Below, piece by piece: positions 16,634-25,766 of a DNA stretch of 64,000 bases. The notes under the pieces were generated by a model, which had not been told where the DNA came from, did not search any database, and saw nothing but the letters and a program-made list of their open reading frames with translations. This DNA is from an uncultured Clostridia bacterium (GTDB taxonomy: Bacteria > Bacillota > Clostridia > Christensenellales > Borkfalkiaceae): contig CALVHO010000002.1 of the NCBI GenBank assembly GCA_944328445.1, positions 1 to 64,000 on the forward strand. The letters are read 5' to 3'. Each line of letters starts with the position of its first letter. Position 1 is the stretch's first letter. The position numbers and the translations under genes are program-made.

Positions 16634-18051
16634 ATGATTTATCAAAAGATAAAATCGGCAGGCAGCCGCTTGTCTACAAAATAAAATATCTGATTGAAAA
16701 TCTGCCGCAAGACGAGCATTTTTGCCTTGCGCTTGACGGCAAATGGGGGAGCGGTAAAACGTTTGTAATGGAAATGCTGCGGAAGAGTTTGAAAGAGCAT
16801 TCCGAATATATTGTAATAGATTACGACGCTTGGAAGAATAACTTTTATCCCGATCCACTCATTGCTATTTTATATTGCGTTTTAGATTCGATACCAAAAC
16901 AACACCTTGCCAAAAAGGATTTGCGGTTTGTATTGCGGGCGGTAAAACAAGTAGTAAAAGATAAAATTGTAAATGGAGTGGATTGCTTTATATGCAAACT
17001 TTATCAAAAAGGTTGGTCTTCTGTTTGCGCTTTTGCAATGGAAATTATCAAATTTGTAATTAAACAAGCAAAGAGTTCGATTTTAGATAATAAATTGTTT
17101 GACGACTACAAATCATATCAAACATTGCTGAATGAAAGTCTTGCCGTTTTGAATGCGTTGACGGCACAAAAAATAGCCGACGGCAAGCAACGTCGCCTCA
17201 TTATTATGGTCGATGAAATCGACCGATGCCTGCCAAATGAACAGTTGATTGTTTTAGAACGCTTACACCACCTATTTGCTGTTAAAAATTGCGCAGTAAT
17301 TGTTGCCCTTAACAAAAAAGCAATATACTCGACTTTTGACAATCAATATGGCGGCAATGGAATAGAATATCTACGAAAATTTTTTTCATATAATTTCGTT
17401 GTGGAAACGGAATATAGCACTTTTTTACGCAATCTCATCAAAGATTTTATTGATGATATCAATAATTCAAAAAGGAAAAACTACGTTTATACGGAACAAG
17501 AAATCGAACCTTTGATTTCTGCTTTGTTAAATGAATTTCGCAGAATATCTTTAATCTATAAATTTTCTTATAGCAACAGAGATATCCAAAATTATTTTGA
17601 TAAGTTCCATAGAATTTGGACGAAAGACAAACCTTTGGATATTGTTTTTATCAGTTTTTTATTATTTATGGTCCTTTACAAGCAATATGACGAAACAAAC
17701 TATCAAGCGTACAAAGAAGGCAGATGGAACAATACTCCGTTTGAAACTTTCAATTTCGGAGATAAAATTCAGCTATCGGGTGAGTATTCTTTTCCCTATG
17801 GGGAAGTAGGGTCAAGTTATCCTTGGTATAACAATAGTTTTAGCAATAAATTTACTTCTTTTATGAATAGCGTTCGTTTTAGAAAGAATAAAACAGTGCT
17901 TAATTGGTTTCAAATATTAAAGAATAGAAATATTTATCAGCTATATACTTTGAGCGAAAACGACAGCGTAACAGTCGAAGATAATTTTAAAGAAATAGAG
18001 AATTACGGAACAATGACAAAAGGCAAGAGCAATGAAAAACAGCGGAATTGA
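16630..18051 (+). CDS. KAP-family P-loop ATPase within the RM operon
   Basis: 473 aa, start overlapping the hsdM stop by 4 nt. Walker A GKWGSGKT (about 37-44), the downstream YDAWKNNFYPDPL that KAP NTPases carry as (F/Y)(N/D)AW...P(L/I), and Walker B LIIMVDEIDRC (about 189-199) followed by LERLHHLFAVKNCAVIVALNK identify the KAP family. A hydrophobic stretch lies around 125-145 between the two motifs, where KAP proteins often have membrane helices. The second half is AT-rich and unlike known domains. KAP ATPases occur in defence islands. Here the gene is locked between hsdM and hsdS by overlaps at both ends, so co-function with the RM system is likely but its role is unknown. Confidence 0.8.
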   Translation: MNDLSKDKIGRQPLVYKIKYLIENLPQDEHFCLALDGKWGSGKTFVMEMLRKSLKEHSEYIVIDYDAWKNNFYPDPLIAILYCVLDSIPKQHLAKKDLRFVLRAVKQVVKDKIVNGVDCFICKLYQKGWSSVCAFAMEIIKFVIKQAKSSILDNKLFDDYKSYQTLLNESLAVLNALTAQKIADGKQRRLIIMVDEIDRCLPNEQLIVLERLHHLFAVKNCAVIVALNKKAIYSTFDNQYGGNGIEYLRKFFSYNFVVETEYSTFLRNLIKDFIDDINNSKRKNYVYTEQEIEPLISALLNEFRRISLIYKFSYSNRDIQNYFDKFHRIWTKDKPLDIVFISFLLFMVLYKQYDETNYQAYKEGRWNNTPFETFNFGDKIQLSGEYSFPYGEVGSSYPWYNNSFSNKFTSFMNSVRFRKNKTVLNWFQILKNRNIYQLYTLSENDSVTVEDNFKEIENYGTMTKGKSNEKQRN

Positions 18052-19300
18052 ATGGATCGGGGAAATTCCCGATGATTGGAATTTAATAAAGGTCGGTTCG
18101 ATTTTTCAATGCAGAAATGAAAAAGTAAATGATACCGATTATCCTCCCTTATCTGTTTCAAAGGGCGGCGTTGTTCCGCAAATGGATTCGGTTGCCAAAT
18201 CGGACGCGAACGACAACCGAAAATTGGTTTTGCAAAATGATTTTGTTATAAATTCTCGCTCTGACAGAAAACAATCATGCGGTTATTCTACTTTGCAAGG
18301 CTCCGTATCCTTAATAAATACTGTACTCTATACAATAAACGATAAGATTATATTGCCATACTATACCGATTATTTAATGAAAAATTACGGTTTTGCAGAA
18401 GAGTTTTATCGGTGGGGACATGGCATAGTTGCTGATTTATGGACTACTCGTTGGCAGGAAATGAAAAGCATAGTTTTGCCTATCCCGTCTATTGCTATTC
18501 AACAAAAAATTGCCGATTATTTGGATCAAAAGTGTGCGGCGGTGGATAGATTGATCGAAAACCAGCGGGCGCAGATTGAAAAATTGAAAGAGTACAAGCA
18601 GTCCGTTATTGCCGAGGCGGTGACCCGCGGGCTTGATCCTTCCGCCCCCATGAAAGATAGCGGCGTCGAATGGATCGGGGAAATTCCCGAAAAATGGAAA
18701 GTAAAGCGGACAAAATATGTTGCAACCTCCATTTTCAAAGGCAATGGTATAACGAAAGAAGATATTGTAATTGATGGTGATACTCCCTGTGTGCGTTATG
18801 GCGAAATATATACCAAATACAATATATCGTTCAGTCAATGCAAAACAAGAACAAATAAATCTAATGTAATAGTATTGCAATATTTTCATTATGGAGATAT
18901 ATTATTTGCCGGAACCGGAGAATTAGTAGAAGAAATAGGCAAAAATATTGTTTATTTAGGTAAAGAGGAATGTTTGGCGGGAGGAGATATTGTTGTGTTA
19001 AGACATAAACAAAACCCTGCTTTCCTGAATTATGCCTTATACGCAACTTGTTCGCAAATGCAAAAAAGTCGCGGTAAAGCAAAACTAAAAGTTGTGCATA
19101 TTTCGGCAGCGGAAATAGGCAATATATACATTGCAATGCCTTCAATTACCGAGCAACAACAAATCGCCGATCATCTCGATAAAAAGTGCGCGGAGATAGA
19201 CAAATTGATTTCTATCAAGCAGCAGAAAATCGAAACCTTGACCGAATATAAAAAATCTCTCATATACGAATACGTTACAGGAAAAAAAGAGGTGGGATAA
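18032..19300 (+). CDS. hsdS: Type I RM specificity subunit HsdS
   Basis: 422 aa, overlapping the KAP gene by 20 nt. Two target-recognition halves each begin with the same box, MKNSGIEWIGEIPDDW (residue 1) and MKDSGVEWIGEIPEKW (about 207), and each ends in a coiled coil, LDQKCAAVDRLIENQ (about 168) and LDKKCAEIDKLIS (about 383). HsdS sets the bipartite DNA target and joins HsdM and HsdR. The two variable halves are AT-rich while the conserved boxes are GC-richer, the usual mosaic of HsdS genes that exchange recognition domains. Confidence 0.92.
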   Translation: MKNSGIEWIGEIPDDWNLIKVGSIFQCRNEKVNDTDYPPLSVSKGGVVPQMDSVAKSDANDNRKLVLQNDFVINSRSDRKQSCGYSTLQGSVSLINTVLYTINDKIILPYYTDYLMKNYGFAEEFYRWGHGIVADLWTTRWQEMKSIVLPIPSIAIQQKIADYLDQKCAAVDRLIENQRAQIEKLKEYKQSVIAEAVTRGLDPSAPMKDSGVEWIGEIPEKWKVKRTKYVATSIFKGNGITKEDIVIDGDTPCVRYGEIYTKYNISFSQCKTRTNKSNVIVLQYFHYGDILFAGTGELVEEIGKNIVYLGKEECLAGGDIVVLRHKQNPAFLNYALYATCSQMQKSRGKAKLKVVHISAAEIGNIYIAMPSITEQQQIADHLDKKCAEIDKLISIKQQKIETLTEYKKSLIYEYVTGKKEVG

Positions 19301-19303
19301 GCT

Positions 19304-19972
19304 ATGCTTGGCACAATAATAAAAGTTTTTGATGACATCCGATGGGCAAAGAATTTTCTTAATCAAGGAGAAATGAAATTCAGTCATGTAACGGTCATGC
19401 AAAAAATTGAAGACGCGGCAAGAAATGATGAAAGAGAAGGAAAGCTGCAAGAAAGTTATGCTGTCAACATTCAAGAAAATCTCCCGTTCGTTCGGATCGG
19501 AGATAAACATATTCTTGATTTAGAAAAAATGGCGGCTGACGGATTAGATATTCGAGGGAAGAATGTAAAGTTAAGAAATTTTTACACAGCCGATGTTTTT
19601 ATTTATTCTGCGGCTTTTATTGTAGAATTTTATGACGATATCCAAGCAAGGTTTGCGGAAATAAAGAAGTTTGGTCCTTATGCCGTTGTAATTAAAAATT
19701 GCCAAGAATTTTTGTCACGTGTTCAGTCTGTATTGCCTCAGGTTCAAGTAGGAAGAGTAGTATATACGAATACTCCGCAAACAATATTTGAAAAACCTTT
19801 AAAATACTCTTTGGAGTCAGAATTGCGTTTTGTGACGCAAGGTGAAAAGAATAGCGATAAAACTCTTTTTAAACACGTTGGTTCTTTACAGGATATTGCA
19901 TATATATGCGATGTAAGTTATTTTGATAATTTGGCATTCGCGTTTGAGTTATCAAAGAAGAGCCATTTATAA
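19304..19972 (+). CDS. Hypothetical protein between hsdS and hsdR
   Basis: 222 aa, ATG 3 nt after the hsdS stop. Soluble, no membrane segment, AT-rich. Short segments such as KPLKYSLESELRFV near 165 recall the (Y/F)xxExExR element of some defence-associated proteins (DUF2971-like), but the match is too short to assign a family. Tight packing between hsdS and hsdR means it is co-expressed with the RM enzymes. It could be a regulator, an anti-restriction guard or an added effector. Confidence 0.6.
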   Translation: MLGTIIKVFDDIRWAKNFLNQGEMKFSHVTVMQKIEDAARNDEREGKLQESYAVNIQENLPFVRIGDKHILDLEKMAADGLDIRGKNVKLRNFYTADVFIYSAAFIVEFYDDIQARFAEIKKFGPYAVVIKNCQEFLSRVQSVLPQVQVGRVVYTNTPQTIFEKPLKYSLESELRFVTQGEKNSDKTLFKHVGSLQDIAYICDVSYFDNLAFAFELSKKSHL

Positions 19973-19985
19973 GGGGAGAAAAACC

Positions 19986-22900
19986 ATGGACACATCCGAA
20001 AAACGGTTTGAAAGCGACATCGAAAGTTTTTTAATAAGCCCTGCGGGCGGGTACGAGCAGTTTTCTTACCTCAATCCGGACGGGCACAGGATCCATAAAT
20101 ACGTTTACGACAAGGAGAAGGCGCTCTACCCGGAAGTGCTTCTCTATTTTATCGAGCGCACCCAGCCCAAACAGTGGGCGAGATATGTGCGCTATTACGG
20201 CGATAACGCGCCCGAAAAATTTTATCTCCGTTTGGAAAAGAGCATTTCCGAACACGGGCTTGTTCACGTCCTCAAACACGGCGTGGACGACATGGGGATC
20301 AACATCAAACTTTGCTTTTTTCAGCCCGAATCGGAACTGAACGAAAACCAGAACGCGCTGTACAAAAGCAACATTTTGGGCGTTACGCGCCAATTTTCGT
20401 ATTCCAAGCAAAACGCCAACACGATCGATATGGTGCTGTCGCTCAACGGCATCCCCGTCGTCGCGCTGGAACTCAAAAACCAATACAAGGGGCAGACCGT
20501 TCAGCACGCTATCAAGCAATTCAAAAACGACAGAGACCCGAAGGAATTTTGTTTCCGCTTCAATCACAGGTTCCTCGTGTATTTCGCCGTCGATCTTTAC
20601 GAGGCGTATATGACCACGCAGTTAAAAGGCGGCGATACTTCCTTTATGCCCTTCAACCAGGGATCGGAAGGCGCGGGCAATTCGGGCGGCAAGGGCAACC
20701 CCGCAAACCGCGAAGGGGGATATCCCACTTCTTACCTTTGGGAAGAGGTGTTGCAGCGCGACAGCCTTTTGGACCTGATCCACCGCTTTCTCTGCCACGT
20801 CAAGGAAAAAGAGGAGGTCGCCCAAAACGGCGCGACGCGCATCGTGGAAAGGGAAAAACTTCTGTTTCCTCGCTTTCATCAATACGACGTCGTGAAAAAA
20901 GTCATCTCCAACGTCAGGGAAAACGGCGTGGGCAGAAGCTATCTTATCGAACATTCGGCGGGCAGCGGCAAATCCAATTCCATCGCGTGGCTCGCCTATC
21001 GGCTGGCGTCTTTACATAACGAAGACAACGACCCCGTTTTCGACACCGTCATCGTCGTGACGAACCGCGTCGTTTTGGACAGCCAGTTGCAGGACACCAT
21101 CAACAGCTTTGAGCATACGCCGGGACTTGTGGAAGCGATCGACGATAAAAAGCGTTCGCGCGGGCTGGTGGAGGCGATCAACGATAAAAAGCGCATCATC
21201 ATCTGCACGATACAGAAGTTTTTATTCGCGTATAAGGATTTCGACAGCCTTGTCGGGCGGAAGTTTGCCATCATCATCGACGAGGCGCACCAGGGGCAAT
21301 CCGGGGAGAGCGCAAAGACGCTGCGCAGATCTTTGCTCGACCTGGATAAGGCGATCAAGGCATACGCCGAAGAAGAGGGCATCGACGAATCCGAAGTGGA
21401 TGTTTCGTCTGATATCGTATGTTCGATCTTGGCGCAGGGAAAACATGAGAACCAATCCTTCTTTGCGTTTACCGCCACGCCGAAAAATAAGACGATAGAA
21501 CTTTTCGGGACGTATGACGAGAAAAGCAAAAGAATGCGCCCGTTCCATATCTACTCGATGCGCCAAGCCATCGAAGAAGGGTTCATTTTGGACGTATTGC
21601 AGAGTTATACCACCATCAAAGAGGCGTTCAAGCTGGTGAAAATTTCTGCGGATAATCCCGAACTCGTCGAAGGCCCCGCCATGCGGACGCTGATCAAGTA
21701 TTACAAAGAACACGGCTATACCATCGCCGACAAAACGGAAATGATCATGTCCAATTTCCTGGAAAGCGGGCGGTTTAAGATCGGCGGCAAGGGGAAGGCC
21801 ATGGTCGTTGCAGACAGCCGCGCCAATGCGGTGCGGTATTATTTCGCGATCAAAGAGTACATGAAAAAACACCCCGCGGAGAGCAAGGGGTGCGGCGTGA
21901 TGGTGGCATTTTCCGGTACCGTCAAAATCGACGGGCTTGAATACACCGAGGCGGGGCTGAATACGGACGAAAACGGCGCGCCCGTCACTTCGGATAAAAA
22001 ATTCCGCAGGGCGTTCCACAGCGAAAGATACAATATCCTTGTCGTTGCCAATAAGTATCAGACGGGATTTGACGAGCCGCTGCTGCACTCCATGTATGTG
22101 GATAAAAAGCTGAAAGACGTCAACGCCGTGCAGACGCTTTCGCGGCTCAACAGAACTTGCAAAGAAAAATACGATACCTTTGTCCTCGATTTTGAGAACA
22201 CCGACGAGCAGATCAAGGAAAGTTTTCAGCCCTATTACGAGACGACTCTTTTAGACGGCAGAACGGATTTTAATAAGATCTACGACTTGCGGACAAAAAT
22301 TCAGCCGTATATGCTATATAATTTTCAAGACGTGGAAGCCTATTACGATTTCATGTCGAAGCACAAAGCCGAAAAACAAAACGCCGCTGATTTGGGAAGG
22401 CTGAGCAGCATCATCAAACCCGTCGTGGATCGGTATGCGGATCTCGCGACCGAAGAAGAACGCTTTCATTGCAGGTTCGCGATCAGAAACTTTGTGAAAT
22501 GCTATGCCTATATCACGCAGCTTGTACGGCTTCACGACGAAGAATTGTTTAAGGAATACGTGTTTTTGTCCAACTTGCTGCCGCTTTTGCCCGTCGACGA
22601 GCATTTTCAGCCGGATATTCTGGATAAGATCAAGCTGGAATACACGTCTTTGAAGGAGTCCTTCGCGGGTGCGATCCTGCTGGATAAAAAGGATACGGAT
22701 CTGGTGCCTTCGTCGGAAAAAAGTAAGCCGAAAATTTCTAAAAAAGACACGCTGCAAAATATCATCGACAAGGTAAACGAGCGTTTCGACGGCGATTTCA
22801 GCGAAAGCGACCGCGTGATCATCGAGAGCATTTATCAGATGTTCATGTCCGATAAGGAAGTGAAAAAATTCCGTCGTTACGCGCACGATACCACACCCGA

Positions 22901-23066
22901 AATGTTTGTGACGTCTCTGTTCCCCGATAAGTTCAAAGAGATCGCCACGCAATGCTATCTCGAAAACGCGGATTCTTATAAGAAACTTTTCAGCGACACC
23001 GAATTCTACCAAAAAGTTATGGATGCAATGGCGCGGGAACTTTATAAGAGTTTGAGAAAAGACTGA
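19986..23066 (+). CDS. hsdR: Type I RM restriction subunit HsdR
   Basis: 1026 aa from the ATG at 19986 (AAGGGGAG upstream; a longer frame from 19923 overlaps the previous gene). The nuclease motif lies near 155-165 with VALELKNQ (E-x-K of the PD-(D/E)xK fold). Walker A is HSAGSGKSNS (about 324) and the DEAH box is IIIDEAHQGQSGES (about 429), then helicase motifs (FAFTATPKNK, QTGFDEP, LSRLNR). The C-terminal helical part is the HsdM/S-docking region. A 13-residue tandem similarity (GLVEAIDDKKRSR / GLVEAINDKKR) lies near residues 379-402. HsdR translocates and cuts unmethylated DNA. Last gene of the operon. Confidence 0.95.
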   Translation: MDTSEKRFESDIESFLISPAGGYEQFSYLNPDGHRIHKYVYDKEKALYPEVLLYFIERTQPKQWARYVRYYGDNAPEKFYLRLEKSISEHGLVHVLKHGVDDMGINIKLCFFQPESELNENQNALYKSNILGVTRQFSYSKQNANTIDMVLSLNGIPVVALELKNQYKGQTVQHAIKQFKNDRDPKEFCFRFNHRFLVYFAVDLYEAYMTTQLKGGDTSFMPFNQGSEGAGNSGGKGNPANREGGYPTSYLWEEVLQRDSLLDLIHRFLCHVKEKEEVAQNGATRIVEREKLLFPRFHQYDVVKKVISNVRENGVGRSYLIEHSAGSGKSNSIAWLAYRLASLHNEDNDPVFDTVIVVTNRVVLDSQLQDTINSFEHTPGLVEAIDDKKRSRGLVEAINDKKRIIICTIQKFLFAYKDFDSLVGRKFAIIIDEAHQGQSGESAKTLRRSLLDLDKAIKAYAEEEGIDESEVDVSSDIVCSILAQGKHENQSFFAFTATPKNKTIELFGTYDEKSKRMRPFHIYSMRQAIEEGFILDVLQSYTTIKEAFKLVKISADNPELVEGPAMRTLIKYYKEHGYTIADKTEMIMSNFLESGRFKIGGKGKAMVVADSRANAVRYYFAIKEYMKKHPAESKGCGVMVAFSGTVKIDGLEYTEAGLNTDENGAPVTSDKKFRRAFHSERYNILVVANKYQTGFDEPLLHSMYVDKKLKDVNAVQTLSRLNRTCKEKYDTFVLDFENTDEQIKESFQPYYETTLLDGRTDFNKIYDLRTKIQPYMLYNFQDVEAYYDFMSKHKAEKQNAADLGRLSSIIKPVVDRYADLATEEERFHCRFAIRNFVKCYAYITQLVRLHDEELFKEYVFLSNLLPLLPVDEHFQPDILDKIKLEYTSLKESFAGAILLDKKDTDLVPSSEKSKPKISKKDTLQNIIDKVNERFDGDFSESDRVIIESIYQMFMSDKEVKKFRRYAHDTTPEMFVTSLFPDKFKEIATQCYLENADSYKKLFSDTEFYQKVMDAMARELYKSLRKD

Positions 23067-23130
23067 CGGGAGCGGGGCGATCCATGAAAGCGACCATTGT
23101 TCCGGCGGTATAGAAGAGGGGACAACGGTT

Positions 23131-23286
23131 TTAATTTGCATGTGATTTTCCAAAGCCACGGCACGGCATTCGCTGCGCCGTGGCTTTGCTTTGCCCCTGC
23201 TGTCCTTCGGGATCGGAGCAACCCATAAAGACAAATACGAGCGCGCACACCAACGCCGCAAGGGCGAGAAACCACTTGTGTTTCAT
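23131..23286 (-). CDS. 51-aa lipoprotein
   Basis: ATG at 23286 after AAGGAG, 11 nt downstream of the acetyltransferase stop, so same operon. MKHKWFLALAALVCALVFVFMGC is a lipoprotein signal with Cys23, followed by a short polar tail. The last ~15 codons overlap a strong hairpin (23152-23189), so the 3' end of the reading frame also forms the terminator. Function unknown. Confidence 0.55.
   Translation of the reverse strand: MKHKWFLALAALVCALVFVFMGCSDPEGQQGQSKATAQRMPCRGFGKSHAN
23152..23189. terminator. Bidirectional hairpin between hsdR and the small lipoprotein
   Basis: CAAAGCCACGGC (23152-23163) pairs with GCCGTGGCTTTG (23178-23189). It lies 85 nt after hsdR and inside the 3' end of the minus-strand lipoprotein frame. 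T-tracts are weak on both sides. Confidence 0.55.
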
Positions 23287-23297
23287 ATCCGTTCTCC

Positions 23298-23855
23298 TTA
23301 TATTTTTCTGATGACTTTGGCGGGGTTTCCCGCCGCGACGGTATTGGCGGGGACGTCGTGCGTGACGACGCTTCCCGCGCCGACGACGGCGTTTTCTCCC
23401 ACGGTCACGCCGGGAAGGACGATGGCGCCCGCCCCGATCCATACGCCGCGTTCGATATGAATGGGCTTGGAAGTGAGCGTGCGGCGCTGCGCAGGCTCTG
23501 ATCCGTGGTTTTCGGTGATGAGGCAGACCTTCGGGCCGATGAACACGCCGTCGCCGATTACAATGCCGCCCCTGTCCATAAAGGTGCAGGCGTGGTTGAT
23601 GAACACGTTTTTGCCGACGCGGATGTTTTTGCCGAAGTCGGTGTAAAATGGTGTCCACAGCGTGAAGCCGCTTGCGGCCTTTTGCCCTGTCAGTTCAAAA
23701 AACAGCCGCCGTATCTCTTCTTCGCCCAAGACCTGCGTATTGAGCTGCTGCGTCAGCCGTTTCGCCCTGTCGATGACCGCCTTGATCTTGAAATATTCGG
23801 GATCGTCGCAGGAGACGGGCTCGCCCGACCGGTCCCGTTCCAAAATGTCTTTCAT
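23298..23855 (-). CDS. Maltose/galactoside O-acetyltransferase family (hexapeptide repeat)
   Basis: 185 aa. The ATG at 23855 (GGAGG 8 nt upstream) is preferred over a longer frame. The N-terminal helical Mac domain is followed by left-handed beta-helix hexapeptides (VGKNVFINHACTFMD, IGDGVFIGPKV, IERGVWIGAGAIVLPGV, VGENAVVGAGSVV). The catalytic His lies in TENHG and the end AAGNPAKVIR is the family signature. These enzymes transfer acetyl from acetyl-CoA to sugars. It has its own promoter with an operator shared with the gene at 24978-25733, hence probably under the neighbouring LysR protein. Confidence 0.88.
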   Translation of the reverse strand: MKDILERDRSGEPVSCDDPEYFKIKAVIDRAKRLTQQLNTQVLGEEEIRRLFFELTGQKAASGFTLWTPFYTDFGKNIRVGKNVFINHACTFMDRGGIVIGDGVFIGPKVCLITENHGSEPAQRRTLTSKPIHIERGVWIGAGAIVLPGVTVGENAVVGAGSVVTHDVPANTVAAGNPAKVIRKI

Positions 23856-23879
23856 CCGCGTCGGCCTCCCAAAAAATAC

Positions 23880-23951
23880 GTGTGCCAAGACTTGTCCGTC
23901 TTTGCACACGCATTATACCGCAATCGTTTTGTTATGTAAAATACATATTTT
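23880..23951 (-). promoter_or_regulatory. Promoter, leader hairpin and LysR-type operator of the acetyltransferase
   Basis: Minus strand TTTACA (23935-23940) and TATAAT (23912-23917) with 17-nt spacing. Upstream is the palindrome AAAATA-CA-TATTTT (23938-23951). Downstream, GTGTGCCAAGAC / GTCTTTGCACAC forms a leader inverted repeat at 23880-23910. Confidence 0.75.
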
Positions 23952-24007
23952 TTATTTCAAGTTATGCGAGAAAATTATGTCTGCGTCGGCGGGCGGCGGA
24001 GGAAAGG

Positions 24008-24886
24008 TCAAGCCTCCTTGCAGCGTTCACGGACAAATTCGATGAATTTGCTCACCGTGCGCGTCATCGGCTGCGCCTTGTAGATGAGGGTGTTTTTTGC
24101 GGTCAGTTCGGGGTAGAATGGCTTGAAGATGACGTTCGGCGAATTGTAGAGGGAGACCGCGCCTTCGATGCAGAGCGCGGCGCCTATCCCGCTGTCCACG
24201 AGCACGGCGGCATTGTATACGAGGTTGTACGTGGCGTAAATGTCCAGCTTGCCGTAATATTCGCCGAACCAATCGGCAACGCCGTGCGAAACGCCCTGTT
24301 TGGACACAAATACCCTGTGACCTACGAGGTCTTCGCGCGTGGCGTGCTCCTTTTGCGAGAGCGGGCATTTGGCGGGCACGAGCACGCCCCAGCGCTCCAT
24401 GACGGGCAGGGGGATGGTCTCGTATTTGGAGAGATCGCTGTTTCCGATGATGACGCCGAGATCGAGCGTGCCGCGCTCCAACCGTTCTTTGACGTGTTCG
24501 GCGTTGTTGGAATAGATGTCAAAGCGGACGGCGGGGTGCCGCCCGCTGAATTCACGCATCATCCCCGCCAAAAAGCGCATGACGGCGCCTTCGCCGCTGC
24601 CGATGGAGATCAAGCCTCCGATCTCTTCTTTGCCCGTCAAAAATTCCTGCTCCGTCTTTTCGGTGAGTTCGACGATTTCCTGCGCACGGCGCCGCAGGAG
24701 CATCCCTTCCTCGGTGAGGGTGGTGCTGTGCCTGCCGCGCACAAAGAGCTGCGTGCCGAGCTCTTCTTCCAGCTGCATGATCTGGCGGGAGAGCGCGGGC
24801 TGGGAAATGTGCAAAACGTCCGCCGCGCGCGTGATGTTCTCCTCCCGCGCGACCGTTAAAAAGTATTTTAAGATGCGGTATTCCAT
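24008..24886 (-). CDS. LysR-family transcriptional regulator
   Basis: 292 aa, ATG after AAAAGGAG. The N-terminal winged HTH (MEYRILKYFLTVAREENITRAADVLHISQPALSRQI) is the LysR signature. The effector-binding domain follows from about residue 90 (ISIGSGEGAVMRFLAGMM). It lies between an acetyltransferase and a carboxymuconolactone decarboxylase-like gene, all on the minus strand and each with its own promoter. The promoters of both neighbours, but not its own, carry AAAATACWTATTTT, a plausible binding site. The inducer is unknown. Confidence 0.92.
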   Translation of the reverse strand: MEYRILKYFLTVAREENITRAADVLHISQPALSRQIMQLEEELGTQLFVRGRHSTTLTEEGMLLRRRAQEIVELTEKTEQEFLTGKEEIGGLISIGSGEGAVMRFLAGMMREFSGRHPAVRFDIYSNNAEHVKERLERGTLDLGVIIGNSDLSKYETIPLPVMERWGVLVPAKCPLSQKEHATREDLVGHRVFVSKQGVSHGVADWFGEYYGKLDIYATYNLVYNAAVLVDSGIGAALCIEGAVSLYNSPNVIFKPFYPELTAKNTLIYKAQPMTRTVSKFIEFVRERCKEA

Positions 24887-24931
24887 TTGTTTCTCCTTTT
24901 GGGCATGGCAGAGCCTTTTTCATGCAAAATG

Positions 24932-24960
24932 ATTATACCATGAACGCGGCCGCTTGGCAA
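24932..24960 (-). promoter_or_regulatory. Promoter of the LysR gene
   Basis: Minus strand TTGCCA (24955-24960), 17 nt, TATAAT (24932-24937), about 45 nt before the ATG. Confidence 0.75.
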
Positions 24961-24977
24961 GAGGGCGTTCGGGGCGG

Positions 24978-25733
24978 TCAGTCGCGCAACAGCTCTTTGG
25001 CGCAGCCCAGCGCGTTGAAAAGGCGCGGAAAGCCCATGTACGGCATGGCATGAACGAGCGCGCAGACGATTTCTTCCTTGGTACTGCCCGTCTTCAACGC
25101 GCCCTCGACGTGGGAGCGTACCTGCGCTTCCGCGCCGCCGAGCGCCGCCAAAAGGACGACGGTCAAAAGTTCGCGCGTCTTTTTGTCTAAGCCCTTTCTC
25201 GTCATGAAGTCGGAAAAGCAGAGCTCGGTCAAAAAGCGCGGCACCGCCTCGGCAAACGCCGCGGGCAGCCATGCGTAGCGCTCCTTGATCTCGTCGCCGT
25301 ATACGGGCTTTTGCAGGGCGAGCCCCTGCTCCAAGCGATTTTCTTCCGTCACCGTCTCGCCGCTTTCGAGGGGGAGGGCAATGCCGTTTGCGGCAAACAC
25401 CTCGTCCGTCGCGGCGATGGCGTTGAGCGTTTTGGGAAAGCCGATAAAAGGCGCGCATTGATAGACCGTTTCGCGGATGGCGACGGGCGCAATGCCGATA
25501 TGCAGGCAGGCGGCGACGTGCGCTTTGAGCTGCGGAAGCGTCTGGTTGACGGTCAGAACGGTGATCGTGACAAGTTCGCGCATTTTATCGTCGAGCGGGC
25601 CCGTGTAGCTCACCTCGCCGAAGATGAACCGCTGTAAAATGCGCATGAATTCGGGGTCGTTTCCCTCGTTCTGCGTCGGCTTGCCGCCGAAGAGTTTTTC
25701 AAATTTTTCTTGGCAGTTTTGGATCCTGTCCAT
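24978..25733 (-). CDS. Carboxymuconolactone decarboxylase (CMD/AhpD-like) family protein, two domains
   Basis: 251 aa. The ATG at 25733 follows GGAGG; a longer frame is not supported. Two CMD repeats: residues ~30-115 (DDKMRELVTITVLTV ... HIGIAPVAIRETVYQ) and ~160-250 (DKKTRELLTVVLLAALGG ... KTGSTKEEIVCALVHAMPYMGFP). The CxxC of AhpD peroxidases is absent, so a decarboxylase/isomerase-like or unknown activity is more likely than alkylhydroperoxidase. Its promoter carries the same palindrome as the acetyltransferase promoter. Confidence 0.85.
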   Translation of the reverse strand: MDRIQNCQEKFEKLFGGKPTQNEGNDPEFMRILQRFIFGEVSYTGPLDDKMRELVTITVLTVNQTLPQLKAHVAACLHIGIAPVAIRETVYQCAPFIGFPKTLNAIAATDEVFAANGIALPLESGETVTEENRLEQGLALQKPVYGDEIKERYAWLPAAFAEAVPRFLTELCFSDFMTRKGLDKKTRELLTVVLLAALGGAEAQVRSHVEGALKTGSTKEEIVCALVHAMPYMGFPRLFNALGCAKELLRD

Positions 25734-25766
25734 GCCGTTTTCCTCCGCATGTTTTTTTCGTATCCC

